Source of the DNA: Lentibacillus sp. Marseille-P4043
Lineage (GTDB): Bacteria; Bacillota; Bacilli; Bacillales; Amphibacillaceae
DNA length: 64,000 nucleotides
Direction of reading: 5' to 3'
Assembly: GCF_900258515.1 (NCBI RefSeq)
Contig: NZ_LT984884.1
Location: 532,934 to 596,933, forward strand
Each line of letters starts with the position of its first letter. The first letter of the stretch is position 1. The notes beneath the pieces were generated by a model that worked only from the letters and a program-made list of their open reading frames with translations, ran no database searches and was not told the origin of the DNA. Below, in pieces: positions 16,689-25,645 of the stretch. Made by a program: the position numbers and the translations under genes.

Positions 16689-16955
16689 AAAAATACCTCC
16701 CCTTTTTACTTTTACCAATAAGATTCATATCCATGAACCGACTGATTAAAATCCTTACATACACGCTAAACCTATGATTTCAATCCACAATTAAATTATA
16801 CTCTTATGTACTAGTATGAGCAGGAATATCGATCCTACTTATTTACATTCACTTACGATTCTAGGTGCCGCGAGGGCGGAACAAATTCTCCATAATCTAA
16901 AAGCGCTTGAAATTCAACCAACAGGGAAAAAATCGGCCATATTTTCAATTAAAAT

Positions 16956-16995
16956 AAAAGGAACCTGCATTTTAGTTTAGCAGGTTCCTTTTTTG
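16956..16995 (-). terminator. Terminator beyond the 21-bp repeat array
   Basis: AAAAGGAACCTG (16956-16967) pairs with CAGGTTCCTTTT (16981-16992). It is the first terminator after the catE-like gene on the minus strand, so the whole repeat array would lie in that gene's 3' untranslated region. Confidence 0.75.
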
Positions 16996-17009
16996 ATAGG
17001 GATACAGAA

Positions 17010-17367
17010 CTCCGCTCTCGTCCGGCGACTTTTCGCTTTCGTCCGGCAACTTTCTGCTTTCGTTCGGCGACTTTCCGCTTTCGTCCGGCGACTTTCCGCT
17101 CTCGTCCGGCAACTTTCTGCTTTCGTTCGGCGACTTTTCGCTTTCGTCCGGCGACTTTTCGCTCTCGTCCGGCGACTTTTCGCTCTCGTCCGGCGACTTC
17201 CCGCTCTCGTCCGGCGACTTTTCGCTCTCGTCCGGCGACTTTCCACTTTCGTTCGGCGACTTTCCGCTCTCGTCCGGCGACTTTCCGCTCTCGTCCGGCG
17301 ACTTTCCGCTCTCGTCCGGCGACTTTTCGCTCTCGTTCGGCGACTTTTCGCTCTCGTCCGGCGACTT
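17010..17367. repeat. 21-bp tandem repeat array, 17 units
   Basis: Seventeen head-to-tail copies of a 21-bp unit (consensus CGCTCTCGTCCGGCGACTT followed by TT or TC), differing at a few positions (CTCTCG/CTTTCG, GTCC/GTTC, GGCGA/GGCAA). Because 21 is a multiple of three and the unit lacks stops, several frames are open on both strands, giving apparent proteins of S-P-D-E-S-G/E-K heptads or ALVRRLF heptads. None has a ribosome site. The array fills the gap between the catE-like stop codon and its terminator. Confidence 0.9.
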
Positions 17368-17377
17368 CCCCACTTTG

Positions 17378-18229
17378 TCAGTCCATCATCATCCGAATAA
17401 CATTCCCAGATGGATCCTCTGTAACATAATAATCCTGTTCATTTGTTACATTGGCACCAATCTGCCGCAACCGCTCAACCGCACTTGTTCTAGATTTTTC
17501 ATTTGGAAAAACAAGTGTAAAATAGTTTAGCCCGACACTATTTTTTGTTGGCATTGGCGCACCAACTCCATTCCAGACGTTTAATCCGATATGATGATGA
17601 TAGTCCCCAGTTGATGTAAACAGTGCCCCGGGATATGTTGTTACAACGGTAAATCCCAGTCCATTTATATAAAATTCTTCTGTTTTTTGCAAATCGCTAA
17701 CATGGAGATGGATATGACCCATAACTGTTTGTTCCGGCAATCCGTTCCACTCCTGAGCACTTTCAGCAAGAATACTATCCCCATCAAGTTGTTCAGTCGC
17801 CATGGAAACCTCACCATTTTCCCAACTCCATTCAGATGATGGACGATCATGATACACTTCAATGCCATTCCCATCTGGATCAGAAAAATATAGCGCTTCA
17901 CTCACTAAATGATCTGCTGCGCCTAATTGTACTCTCATTTGAATTATATGCCGTAAAAATGCTGATAGGTCCGCACGCGTTGGTAACAGAATAGCAAAAT
18001 GGTAGAGTCCAGCCGTTCTCCCTACTTTTGGCACAACATCAGCAGGCCGTTCCAATATTAGTAATGGTGTTTTTCCGTCTGCCGTTAATACTGCCCTTTG
18101 TTCCGTTTGTTCAAGCACCTTGAATCCAACAATCGTTTTGTAGAATGTTAATGAACGTTCCAAATCTGTAACATTAATCGAAACTTCCCCAACATATGTT
18201 GCTGGATCTTTGAAAAATTGTTTTTCCAT
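17378..18229 (-). CDS. catE: VOC dioxygenase, catechol-2,3-dioxygenase CatE-like
   Basis: A 283-aa protein with two vicinal-oxygen-chelate modules (residues about 9-125 and 165-282), the same length and plan as Bacillus CatE (YfiE). Candidate metal ligands are His in AGLYHFAIL and Glu in GNGIEVYHD, plus MGHIHLHV and HHHIGLN in the second half. Extradiol ring cleavage of catechol or detoxification of quinone-type compounds is the family role. An inverted repeat at 18284-18306 sits upstream and probably binds a MarR/DUF24-type repressor. Its 3' region contains the 21-bp repeat array. Confidence 0.82.
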   Translation of the reverse strand: MEKQFFKDPATYVGEVSINVTDLERSLTFYKTIVGFKVLEQTEQRAVLTADGKTPLLILERPADVVPKVGRTAGLYHFAILLPTRADLSAFLRHIIQMRVQLGAADHLVSEALYFSDPDGNGIEVYHDRPSSEWSWENGEVSMATEQLDGDSILAESAQEWNGLPEQTVMGHIHLHVSDLQKTEEFYINGLGFTVVTTYPGALFTSTGDYHHHIGLNVWNGVGAPMPTKNSVGLNYFTLVFPNEKSRTSAVERLRQIGANVTNEQDYYVTEDPSGNVIRMMMD

Positions 18230-18283
18230 GTTTATATTCCCCCTCTATAATCATTGTAAGTATATAAATTACTTTTTTATATT

Positions 18284-18306
18284 TAATTACTTTATGTAAG
18301 TAATTA
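18284..18306. promoter_or_regulatory. Operator-like palindrome upstream of catE
   Basis: TAATTACTT (18284-18292) and AAGTAATTA (18298-18306) form a perfect 9-bp inverted repeat with a 5-bp spacer, 55 bp before the start codon. AT-rich repeats of this type are bound by thiol-sensing DUF24/MarR regulators before Bacillus catechol genes; binding here is inferred. Confidence 0.55.
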
Positions 18307-18409
18307 TATTTCTTACACTACCCTTTGTCAATTCTTTGTTACGTGCAGGCTATAACGGAGGATTATTTTTCTGTATACTGAAAATAAATACAGTTGAAAG
18401 GATGATCTC

Positions 18410-19183
18410 ATGATTGTACGTGAACATGCCAATGATTTTATTATGATTGAACAAGATAACCATGCACACATTTCTGGTGAACTTATTGCCAACTGGGAAG
18501 AATCCTCATTTCCGGGAGCAAAGTTGAGAAAATCTGTTGAATATGCAATTTTTCATCATGACTGTGCATGGAAGCCAATCGATGAACAGCCTTTTTGGAA
18601 TGATCAAAAACAAGCACCCTACACATTTATTGACTTCCCCGCTCCTGCAAAGCTTGTTTTTTACAAAAATGGCATTGATCAAGTTGAACAAAAGGATTCC
18701 TATGCAGGTCTATTATGTAGTGAACATTATAAACGTTTTCTCGCAAATGATATTTCCAAAGCAGGGCAAGCATTTGTAAATCAAGAAAACGAACGGCAGA
18801 AACGGATAATTACAAAACTTCCATCCTTTGATAAACAGCTTTTTACTATCCATTATGATCTACTGCAACTATCTGACAACCTGTCCTTATACATATGTCT
18901 AAATGAACCCGGTGGCAAAAAGGAAAATGAACACCCCTTTTTCCGTGATGGGATCCCGGTTTCTAAGAAGTTAAATTTCCTTGATCATTCCAAGTTAACT
19001 CCTAAATGGAAAGACCCGGATACAATCATATTACCAGGCCTTCCATTTGAAGAGCCCATAACCATCGTGTTAAAGCAAAAACTAGTTGAAAAGGGTGCCA
19101 TTTATAGTAATGGATTAATACCTAGTTATGTACAAGCAGCCTGCCAGGAAATCAAACTAAACCTTATTTCAGATGAAAAATAA
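18410..19183 (+). CDS. DUF3891 family protein
   Basis: A 257-aa cytosolic protein with the DUF3891 pattern: MIVREHANDFIMIEQDNHAHISGELIANW at the N-terminus (split here for reading: DNHAHISGELI) and YAIFHHDCAWKPID at about residues 44-57. The conserved His and Asp residues (H-x-H, HHD) suggest a metal-dependent hydrolase of HD type, but no activity is established. The ATG follows GAAAGGATG. It is divergent from the catE-like gene. Confidence 0.85.
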   Translation: MIVREHANDFIMIEQDNHAHISGELIANWEESSFPGAKLRKSVEYAIFHHDCAWKPIDEQPFWNDQKQAPYTFIDFPAPAKLVFYKNGIDQVEQKDSYAGLLCSEHYKRFLANDISKAGQAFVNQENERQKRIITKLPSFDKQLFTIHYDLLQLSDNLSLYICLNEPGGKKENEHPFFRDGIPVSKKLNFLDHSKLTPKWKDPDTIILPGLPFEEPITIVLKQKLVEKGAIYSNGLIPSYVQAACQEIKLNLISDEK

Positions 19184-19339
19184 AGAAGAGATCCCACATA
19201 TGCTAACACACCACTGAATGAAATTAGTTTATATACAAGTAGATTTGAACGGCTTAATATAACATGGAAGCCTTACGATATCATCTGACCAAACAATCGG
19301 ATTCGCCAAGGCTTTGGGGTTAAAAATTAAGGCGTAGAA

Positions 19340-19372
19340 AACAGCAACCACTACAAAAGTGGTTGCTGTTTA
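19340..19372 (-). terminator. Terminator of the HesB-like gene
   Basis: AAACAGCAACCAC (19340-19352) pairs with GTGGTTGCTGTTT (19360-19372), directly abutting the stop codon at 19373 on the minus strand. Confidence 0.75.
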
Positions 19373-19669
19373 TTAATGATGCATTCCCATGGAAGAATTC
19401 GTAATAACCATTTCCTCCTCTGGCACATAAAAATATTGAATCCAGATACCATCTAAATATTCATTGCCCTTTTCTAGGATGATATCAATATCTTTGTCTG
19501 TTTTTACAACCTCATCGTTTTCTGTCGGAGTATCCAGTTCAATGTCGTAATGTGCATGATCACCATGAAGGTGTGTCACATATACACGAATCATTTTCCC
19601 TTCTGCTTCCTCATTTTCCAACATTTTTTTTAGAACTTTAGCTGCGTTGCGATTTATTTTACATTTCAT
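19373..19669 (-). CDS. HesB/IscA-like small protein lacking cluster cysteines
   Basis: A 98-aa protein with the general HesB/IscA fold pattern (N-terminal NRNAAKVLKKMLENEEAEGKMIRVY cut as AAKVLKKMLE, then DIELDTPTENDEVV and ILEKGNEYLDGIWIQYFY). The conserved C-terminal Cys-x-Cys of A-type Fe-S carriers is replaced by SSMGMHH and only Cys3 remains, so classical cluster binding is unlikely. This Cys-less subgroup is common in Bacillaceae and uncharacterised. GGGAGA precedes the ATG. Confidence 0.7.
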   Translation of the reverse strand: MKCKINRNAAKVLKKMLENEEAEGKMIRVYVTHLHGDHAHYDIELDTPTENDEVVKTDKDIDIILEKGNEYLDGIWIQYFYVPEEEMVITNSSMGMHH

Positions 19670-19745
19670 TTAACTATCTCCCATCCGTTTATTCACTCTA
19701 TATTTTTTCAGTTTTTCGTATGAATTACAAATTAGACACTCAAAG

Positions 19746-20481
19746 TTAGTTCCCTAAATAATCCCTTGGGTATTCGTTCAACAGTCTCATTCGATATACA
19801 TTCATTGCCGTTTCCCCCAGATGATCGAGGAGATTGTAGTTTGCATATGCACCAACTATCGCACCAAGTCCTGGAACTAATTGGAGCATTTTAACAAAAT
19901 CTATATAATCTCGGTATTCTTGCTGGAACACTCGTCAATCCATATCGACAAGCGTTTCTTTTTCTGCCTCCCAGTTCTCTAGTATGCGAAATGTATCTTT
20001 TCGTTTTTCATCATTTGAAAAAGCAAGCTGGAAAACATGAAGAATGAACAAGCGCTCCTCATACCTATTTGCGTCAAACCCATATATACTAGCTACTTCA
20101 TACAAAAACTTCATTTTAATCGATAGTAACAGCGGGAAATCAGCAAGGCCAAGAAAAATGCCACCCGCTCCTGTCCCTGCTCCTTCTACAACCGCAGTTT
20201 TCCGATAGGATGATAGCTTTTCCCGAAGCAGTTCATCTCGATCGTAAAGACTTCATACCCTTAGATTGCCTTTTATTTTGAATAAGGTTTGAACCAAACA
20301 GTGTTGCCTTTACCATGTTCTTTATACTTTCCGTTATCACACGATGAACCTTTTCCGGAATCATCCCGTTTATTTTTGTTTGTGCTTTTTTTGACATCCG
20401 GTTAAGTAGATTCGACTGCTTTAAGATTTTCCTTTGCCAAGCTTGAATTTCTTCATATACTTTTATTTCATATTCAGGCAT
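19746..20481 (-). pseudogene. EcsC family protein, broken
   Basis: Three readable pieces form one EcsC-domain protein of about 240 aa. The N-terminus (PEYEIKVYEEIQAWQRKILK ... ESIKNMVKATLFGS) runs to about 20247. A frame change then gives YDRDELLREKLSSYRKTAVV ... GAGTGAGGIFLGLADFPLLL. That frame continues to an in-frame TGA at 19935-19937, where the family has Trp, and resumes as VFQQEYRDYIDFVKMLQLVPG. One frameshift plus one nonsense change make it a pseudogene. EcsC-family proteins are membrane-associated and of unclear role. Confidence 0.82.
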
Positions 20482-20549
20482 TTTTATATCATCCTCTAAT
20501 TCAAACTGATCTCCTTATTTTATCAGGAAAATCATGGTCTTTCCTTTTT

Positions 20550-21338
20550 TTAATTGAAGGAGGGGCTAAGTCCAATACATTGTGTTAAATGTTCTATAAT
20601 TATGCGATTTGCACGTTCATTTTTCTTTACTGCCTCTCTTGTTCGTTTATTGTATTCATTTGTTGGGCTAATTGGATATTCACCACAAATATCAATACCG
20701 CTAATATCCTTGTCGGAGATGATCTTTTCAACAATTTCCATAAGCTGATTTAAATTCATTGTTCCATGATCCCATGCTGTAACAGCCTCTTTAAGATCCA
20801 ATACATCTTTATCAATACTTATATAAACTGTGTCTGTAGCTATTTCTTTCATAATGGATTTAATTGTGTTGGAATAATCTGTGTGAAGGGATTGTTTCGA
20901 GTATACGGCCATTTTTTCTTCAGCGAACGAAGGTATTTGCTGTTGCCAATCTTCGTTTACACCGATTATAATTACTTTTTTTAGCATAGGTAACTTTTCT
21001 AGTGACTCCCGCACCCATGAACCACAGGCAATCAACGAATCACTTGGGCTGGGAAACATATCAGTATGATGGTCAAATAACACTAGTGAAAATGGCCTTT
21101 GTATCTCTGACAATAATAAGTAGGAAACATAATGATAATTACCACTCCCCAGAAATGTTATCTGACTCATTCTTCGTTGTCTAAGCCTTTGATCAATCTG
21201 GAATAAGGACTCTTTTTCACAAAACAAATTGGTACTCGGCATCTGTTCAAAATCTAGTGATTCACAATTCTCAGCTTGTAGAAAGGATTGTTTATGATAC
21301 GTTTGGTCAAAGTTTAGTACGGTAACATTACTATCCAT
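20550..21338 (-). CDS. Arginase/agmatinase (ureohydrolase) family protein
   Basis: A 262-aa protein with the binuclear-Mn ureohydrolase motifs in order: GSGNYHYVS (about 65-73, first His ligand), VLFDHHTDMF (about 86-95, D-x-H-x-D), SIDKDVLD (about 174-181, D-x-D) and a late Glu in GIDICGEYP. The family hydrolyses guanidino compounds such as arginine, agmatine or formiminoglutamate. It is shorter and more divergent than arginase or HutG, and no arginine or histidine pathway genes adjoin, so the substrate is open. The ATG follows GGGGGTTTAAGG. Confidence 0.82.
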   Translation of the reverse strand: MDSNVTVLNFDQTYHKQSFLQAENCESLDFEQMPSTNLFCEKESLFQIDQRLRQRRMSQITFLGSGNYHYVSYLLLSEIQRPFSLVLFDHHTDMFPSPSDSLIACGSWVRESLEKLPMLKKVIIIGVNEDWQQQIPSFAEEKMAVYSKQSLHTDYSNTIKSIMKEIATDTVYISIDKDVLDLKEAVTAWDHGTMNLNQLMEIVEKIISDKDISGIDICGEYPISPTNEYNKRTREAVKKNERANRIIIEHLTQCIGLSPSFN

Positions 21339-21469
21339 TTTCCTTAAACCCCCATCTAATTACGAATAGAAAGCAACCTAATGTTCTACTATAAATTATA
21401 GCACTTCTATATTCTTAATTGTTAGATTTCTGTTCGACATTTAAATGAAAAATAGATCAAGACAAAATA

Positions 21470-21496
21470 AGACGCCTGTACAATGTACAGGCGTCT
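21470..21496. terminator. Perfect 13-bp inverted repeat
   Basis: AGACGCCTGTACA (21470-21482) and its complement (21484-21496) form a near-continuous palindrome. It stands alone in the gap upstream of the arginase-family gene and before the mobile repeat. Terminator or protein-binding site; no adjacent plus-strand gene explains it. Confidence 0.4.
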
Positions 21497-21616
21497 TCAC
21501 GAAATTTGCGGCAAAAGATCATGTGTTCACATTCACATGTATTGCGTATCCTTTGACTTACACAAATCAGCTCATCGCAGAATTAAGTATAGCATTTCCG
21601 TAAAAATATGTCACTA

Positions 21617-22497
21617 ACTCAACTTTCGCAGCTTCAAATGGACAAATAAGCCTTGATAAAATGAGGAAGGATGAAGATTCACTGCTTAAGTTGACTTTGG
21701 ATTAATCGCATTTAAACAAACTTCGACTGCTGGGCTCTTTTTCTATAAGTATGCGCATTTCCCGCCGTCCGGGATCGTTCCGGGTGGATGCTTTCCGCGG
21801 GCACGGCCTCAGCCTCCTTGCCCCGGCGAGGGGTATGTCGACGTTGTCCGCAAAGGACGGTTTTAGTCGACCCTCCTTTTCAAACCACTCTGCGGGGTCT
21901 TCGGACACGTGCTGGGGCTGCGCTAACTCGCCCCACCGAAAACCATTGTTCCCGCAGGACAAGGAAGGCTACGCCAGCGATACATCGCACGAAGAAAAAG
22001 TGCTTTTCTTTTTCGAGGAGTCACCACCCTCCACTCACCCGGACTAGTGAAGCGGTAGAATGTGGCTCGGTAGAACACATACTACTACAGTTAACGGTAG
22101 TAAATGTAATACCAGTGAAGGAAATACGCGGAGACTCCTGGGGGAGGAAAGGCCTAGGTGAGACCCCGCAGAGCGACGAGCGAAACATCCACCGAATAAG
22201 CTTCGAGTTGCGAGGAGCGCTACTTCATCGAAATTACTTGCAACGCGACGAGCACCATAGCACGAGGAGGCTCAGCAGCCGCCCCCGGAAAGCGTAGTGT
22301 ATTTCCGGAACGGCGAGGGAGCAATTTCTTAGTTACCTCGCATTTTATATATAAAACACAAATGCTTTCGAGGGGACGAATAATCGCAGTCACAATCTTT
22401 TAGAAAATAGTCTTTATGTTTACCAAGGTTGTTAGAAACGCTCCAAGTTTGCCCCAGCTAACTGTTTGATCTTATTTTATTGGTGCGAAAGTTGAGT
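21617..22497. mobile_element. 881-bp non-autonomous element with TIRs and target duplication
   Basis: The ends are perfect 14-bp inverted repeats: ACTCAACTTTCGCA at 21617-21630 and TGCGAAAGTTGAGT at 22484-22497. They are flanked by an identical 5-bp sequence, CACTA (21612-21616 and 22498-22502), as expected of a transposition target duplication. No transposase is encoded; open frames inside follow the GC-rich core. Inside lies a nested segment, about 22119-22298, of a second Bacillaceae repeat type bounded by GGAAATAC and GTATTTCC. Related pieces occur at 1030-1690, 4705-5335 and 40686-40856. Confidence 0.8.
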
Positions 22498-22611
22498 CAC
22501 TAATAAAAAATCCGAGAACATGATTCCAAAAATATAACGCCTGTGAATCAGGGACATTATCCCAGATTATGAATAAGATACTGTAAACTCTTCTAAAAAG
22601 GAATGATAGAC

Positions 22612-23247
22612 ATGGCATCTCAAGCTTTACCTGTTTCCATTCAAACAATGGCCCTCCAACAACAAGGTACCACTATTTATTACCCACAAGTGATTGGCTT
22701 ACAAAATGTACATTCACAGCAAACCATTAATCATACAATCTCTCATCTAGCCCAAACATTGATCCACCAGCAGTATCAACAGCAGTATCAACAGCAAGGC
22801 GCTAATTCATTTGCAGAAATGATCGGCTCTTATGAAATCAAGACTAATGAACGTAATATTCTTAGTCTCTCACTATCCAATTACGCAATGGCATATCATC
22901 ATGCAAATGGTTTGACGATAATGAAATCATTAACGTTTGATAGCAAAACCGGAAAACAATACCAGTTGAAAGACTTATTTAAGCCTGGAAGCAATTATGT
23001 AGAAGTTCTCACAAGTATCATCCAAAAACAAATCAATGAGCGAGACATCCCGTTGTTGGATAGCCTTTCAAAGATATCACCTAACCAAGACTTTTATATT
23101 GCGGACAAATCACTTGTACTTTATTTCCAACCCATCGAAATCACACCTCACTATTTTGGATTTCCAATGTTCCCTATTTCTGTCTTTGAACTAACCGATA
23201 TCCTTGACGAAAATGGACCACTTGGCAAAATGGCAGTTAACCAATAA
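22612..23247 (+). CDS. DUF3298-containing protein
   Basis: A 211-aa soluble protein. It carries the DUF4163-type N-terminal part (IQTMALQQQGTTIYYPQV ... NHTISHLAQTL), a Gln-rich spacer (QQYQQQYQQQG, about residues 60-70) and a DUF3298 C-terminal domain (MKSLTFDSKTGKQYQLKDLF ... FYIADKSLVLYFQPIEITPH). These domains occur in RsiV and PdaC-like extracytoplasmic proteins, but no signal peptide is present here. I chose the ATG at 22612 because AAAAGGA lies 9 nt ahead; the ATG at 22603 would touch the ribosome site. Confidence 0.8.
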   Translation: MASQALPVSIQTMALQQQGTTIYYPQVIGLQNVHSQQTINHTISHLAQTLIHQQYQQQYQQQGANSFAEMIGSYEIKTNERNILSLSLSNYAMAYHHANGLTIMKSLTFDSKTGKQYQLKDLFKPGSNYVEVLTSIIQKQINERDIPLLDSLSKISPNQDFYIADKSLVLYFQPIEITPHYFGFPMFPISVFELTDILDENGPLGKMAVNQ

Positions 23248-23263
23248 TTCATGGAATATAATG

Positions 23264-23277
23264 ATATATTGCATATA
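23264..23277. promoter_or_regulatory. Putative GntR operator
   Basis: GATATATTGCATAT, about 70 bp before the GntR-family gene. The identical 14-mer occurs inverted at 25447-25460 before brnQ. Confidence 0.6.
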
Positions 23278-23345
23278 CCAATAAGCATTTTTCATGTATA
23301 CTAATACTAAATAAACGATAAAAAATTTAGTAAGGATGAATTGTA

Positions 23346-24002
23346 ATGCCGATACCAACAGATCATTCCAAACCAATCCGCAAATCTGCCAAGGAAAACG
23401 CATTTAGCCAATTACAAAAATGGATTATAGACGGTACTTTGCAGCCTGGGGAAAAGTTGAATGACTCGGAACTTGCGGAAGCGCTCGGAGTCAGTAGAAC
23501 ACCAATCCGTGAATCGTTGCAACTTCTTGAGGTTGACGGTTTTGTGAAAATGTATCCCGGAAAGGCAACACAAGTAACAGATGTGGAAAGGGAGTCCATT
23601 AATGACCTCCTTCCACCTTTAGCGGCACTGCAAGCATTATCAGCAGAACTGGCAATCCCGCATTTAACCGATGAGGTCATCACATTACTCGAAGATACAA
23701 ACAAACAATTTGCGAAGGCAATCCGTTTGGAAAATTATTTTTCAGCACTTAAAATTGATGAAGAGTTTCATCAGATCATCGTCGATACTGCCAATAACCC
23801 GTATATCCACAAAATGGTCGCTTTTTTGCAGTCACATGTCCGAAGATTGTTTTTTCATAACTCCATTATCCTAACAGCGAAGTCGATAAAAGAACATGAT
23901 ACCATCATTACACTAATGAAGGATCGCAACATCACAAAAGTTTCAGCAATTATGCGGGAAAATTGGCTTCGTGCAATTGATGAGTTTCATAAATTAAGTT
24001 AA
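23346..24002 (+). CDS. GntR family regulator, FadR/FCD type
   Basis: A 218-aa regulator with an N-terminal winged helix (ENAFSQLQKWIIDGTLQPGE ... LAEALGVSRTPIRESLQLLE, residues about 17-75) and an all-helical FCD ligand-binding domain (about 85-210) with His in FHQIIV and SHVRRLFF as likely metal or ligand residues. The ATG follows AAGGATGAATTGTA. It is convergent with the brnQ gene, and the same 14-bp motif precedes both, so control of branched-chain amino acid uptake and of itself is plausible. Confidence 0.85.
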   Translation: MPIPTDHSKPIRKSAKENAFSQLQKWIIDGTLQPGEKLNDSELAEALGVSRTPIRESLQLLEVDGFVKMYPGKATQVTDVERESINDLLPPLAALQALSAELAIPHLTDEVITLLEDTNKQFAKAIRLENYFSALKIDEEFHQIIVDTANNPYIHKMVAFLQSHVRRLFFHNSIILTAKSIKEHDTIITLMKDRNITKVSAIMRENWLRAIDEFHKLS

Positions 24003-24006
24003 AAAG

Positions 24007-24040
24007 TTAAGCCGGTCTTCCCTTTTAAGGAAGCCGGCTT
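24007..24040. terminator. Bidirectional terminator
   Basis: TAAGCCGG ... CCGGCTTA with an inner TCTTCC/GGAA stem, between the convergent gntR-type and brnQ genes. Confidence 0.8.
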
Positions 24041-24043
24041 ATT

Positions 24044-25399
24044 TTATGCCTCAACAAGAGATAACCGTTGTACCCGGACTATTGTGCCTGTAAGTGCAAT
24101 AACGATTAAGGCTGGGAAGAACCATCCAAGCCCCTGATTGTATAATGGCAGAAACTGTTCATAAAAAGAAACAATCTGTTGCAACCATCCAAAGTAATTA
24201 ATTCCCAATGAATCACATAATGATTTTAATCCATCAATAACACTAATGATAAACGTAACAACCGTTGCTGACACATAAACGAATCGTGAATGGTTAAACA
24301 AAGGTGACAAAAACGTTAAAATCATTAAAACAATCGCAAGCGGGTATAGGAACATTAGAACAGGAACCGAATACGTAATAATATTTGCTAAACCGAAATT
24401 TGCAATCACAAATGTAAAGGCAGAAAAGAACCAGACAAACTTTTTATAGCTGACTTTCGGTAGTAATGTGTGAAAGTATTCAGCACAAGCCGTCACCAGC
24501 CCAATACTCGTTGTCAGACAAGCTAATGTGATAACGATTGCCAGCATCACCGACCCCAACGTTCCAAAATAATAGGAAGCCGCACTGCTAAGAACTGGTC
24601 CACCCGTTGCAAAAAGTCCGAATGTTTCCGTGCTTGTTCCGCCCAAATAAGCAATACCCACATAAATGACTCCAAGTAGCGTAATTGCCACTGCACCAGA
24701 TCTTGCAGTTGCAGAAAGTACACCGCGTGTAGATTTAACACCCATCGAACGAATCACATTAATCACAATAATGCCGAAAACAAGTGAAGCTAGTGCATCC
24801 ATTGTGTTATATCCCTCAAGGAATCCCTGGATGAACCCTCCGCTTGCATAGGCGTCCTGAGGCGATTGAATGGACCCCATTGGCTTAACAATAACCATAG
24901 TCAGAAGAATAGCTAGAAGAACAACAATTCCAGGTGCTAATATTTTCCCAACATTGTCTACGAGTTTTGCAGGATTCAATGACAACCATATTGTTACAGC
25001 AAAAAATAGCAACGAAAATAGGAGTAACCCACCTTGTTGAAATCCATCACTCACAAATGGCGCGATTCCAACGTTATATGCAACTGTACCTGTCCGTGGT
25101 GCTGCGAATAATGGTCCAATCGTCAGGTAGAGCATTGATGTAAAAAAGATCGCATATACAGGGTGGATTCTGCTTGCGAGTTCTTCCAAATTGCGACTCC
25201 CGGAAAACCCCATTGCTAGGATCCCAACGAATGGCAACCCGACCCCTGTAATCAAAAATCCTACCACGGCTGGCCAAATATTTGTTCCGGCATATTGCCC
25301 AAGCTGTGCTGGAAAAATAAGATTACCTGCCCCAAAAAACAATGCAAACAACATGACCCCTATCACAAAATAGGATGAAAATGGAAGTTTATCCTTCAT
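24044..25399 (-). CDS. brnQ: Branched-chain amino acid:cation symporter BrnQ
   Basis: A 451-aa membrane protein with about 12 helices and the LIVCS family signatures: ALFFGAGNLIFPAQLGQYAG (residues 18-37), GVGLPFVGILAMGFSGS and ACLTTSIGLVTACAEYF. It imports leucine, isoleucine and valine with Na+ or H+. The ATG follows AGAAGGAGCG. Copies of an ATGCAATATAT motif lie upstream (25446-25507), shared with the convergent GntR gene. Confidence 0.93.
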   Translation of the reverse strand: MKDKLPFSSYFVIGVMLFALFFGAGNLIFPAQLGQYAGTNIWPAVVGFLITGVGLPFVGILAMGFSGSRNLEELASRIHPVYAIFFTSMLYLTIGPLFAAPRTGTVAYNVGIAPFVSDGFQQGGLLLFSLLFFAVTIWLSLNPAKLVDNVGKILAPGIVVLLAILLTMVIVKPMGSIQSPQDAYASGGFIQGFLEGYNTMDALASLVFGIIVINVIRSMGVKSTRGVLSATARSGAVAITLLGVIYVGIAYLGGTSTETFGLFATGGPVLSSAASYYFGTLGSVMLAIVITLACLTTSIGLVTACAEYFHTLLPKVSYKKFVWFFSAFTFVIANFGLANIITYSVPVLMFLYPLAIVLMILTFLSPLFNHSRFVYVSATVVTFIISVIDGLKSLCDSLGINYFGWLQQIVSFYEQFLPLYNQGLGWFFPALIVIALTGTIVRVQRLSLVEA

Positions 25400-25445
25400 A
25401 CGATTCGCTCCTTCTACGATGAAAACTAGATCAACAAATATCGCT

Positions 25446-25507
25446 TATATGCAATATATCAGTTACATTATAATACTATCTTTTTCTGTAAAATGCAATA
25501 TATTGCG
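25446..25507. promoter_or_regulatory. Two GntR-type operator copies upstream of brnQ
   Basis: ATATGCAATATATC (25447-25460) is the exact reverse complement of 23264-23277, and ATGCAATATATTGC (25493-25505 region) is a palindromic relative. They flank the likely brnQ promoter. Confidence 0.6.
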
Positions 25508-25645
25508 AGAATATTATTTTTTAAAACTCTTATTATAACCCGACCTTTAACCATAAAACCGGAAATTCTTTTATTTGCTGAAAAATTGGTATATCCTATT
25601 ATTAGAAAATATTATTGAGAAAGTTTGGGGGAATTTGGGGTGACA

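Noticed and set aside
17010..17367. CRISPR-like regular array
   Set aside because: Units are contiguous with no spacers and there are no cas genes.
16972..17373. Open frame encoding S-P-D-E-S-G/E-K heptads
   Set aside because: It is created by the stop-free 21-bp tandem repeat, starts at a GTG without ribosome site, and comparable frames are open on both strands.
21702..22297. Overlapping frames of 86-169 codons
   Set aside because: They are inside the 881-bp non-coding element and are not conserved between its copies.
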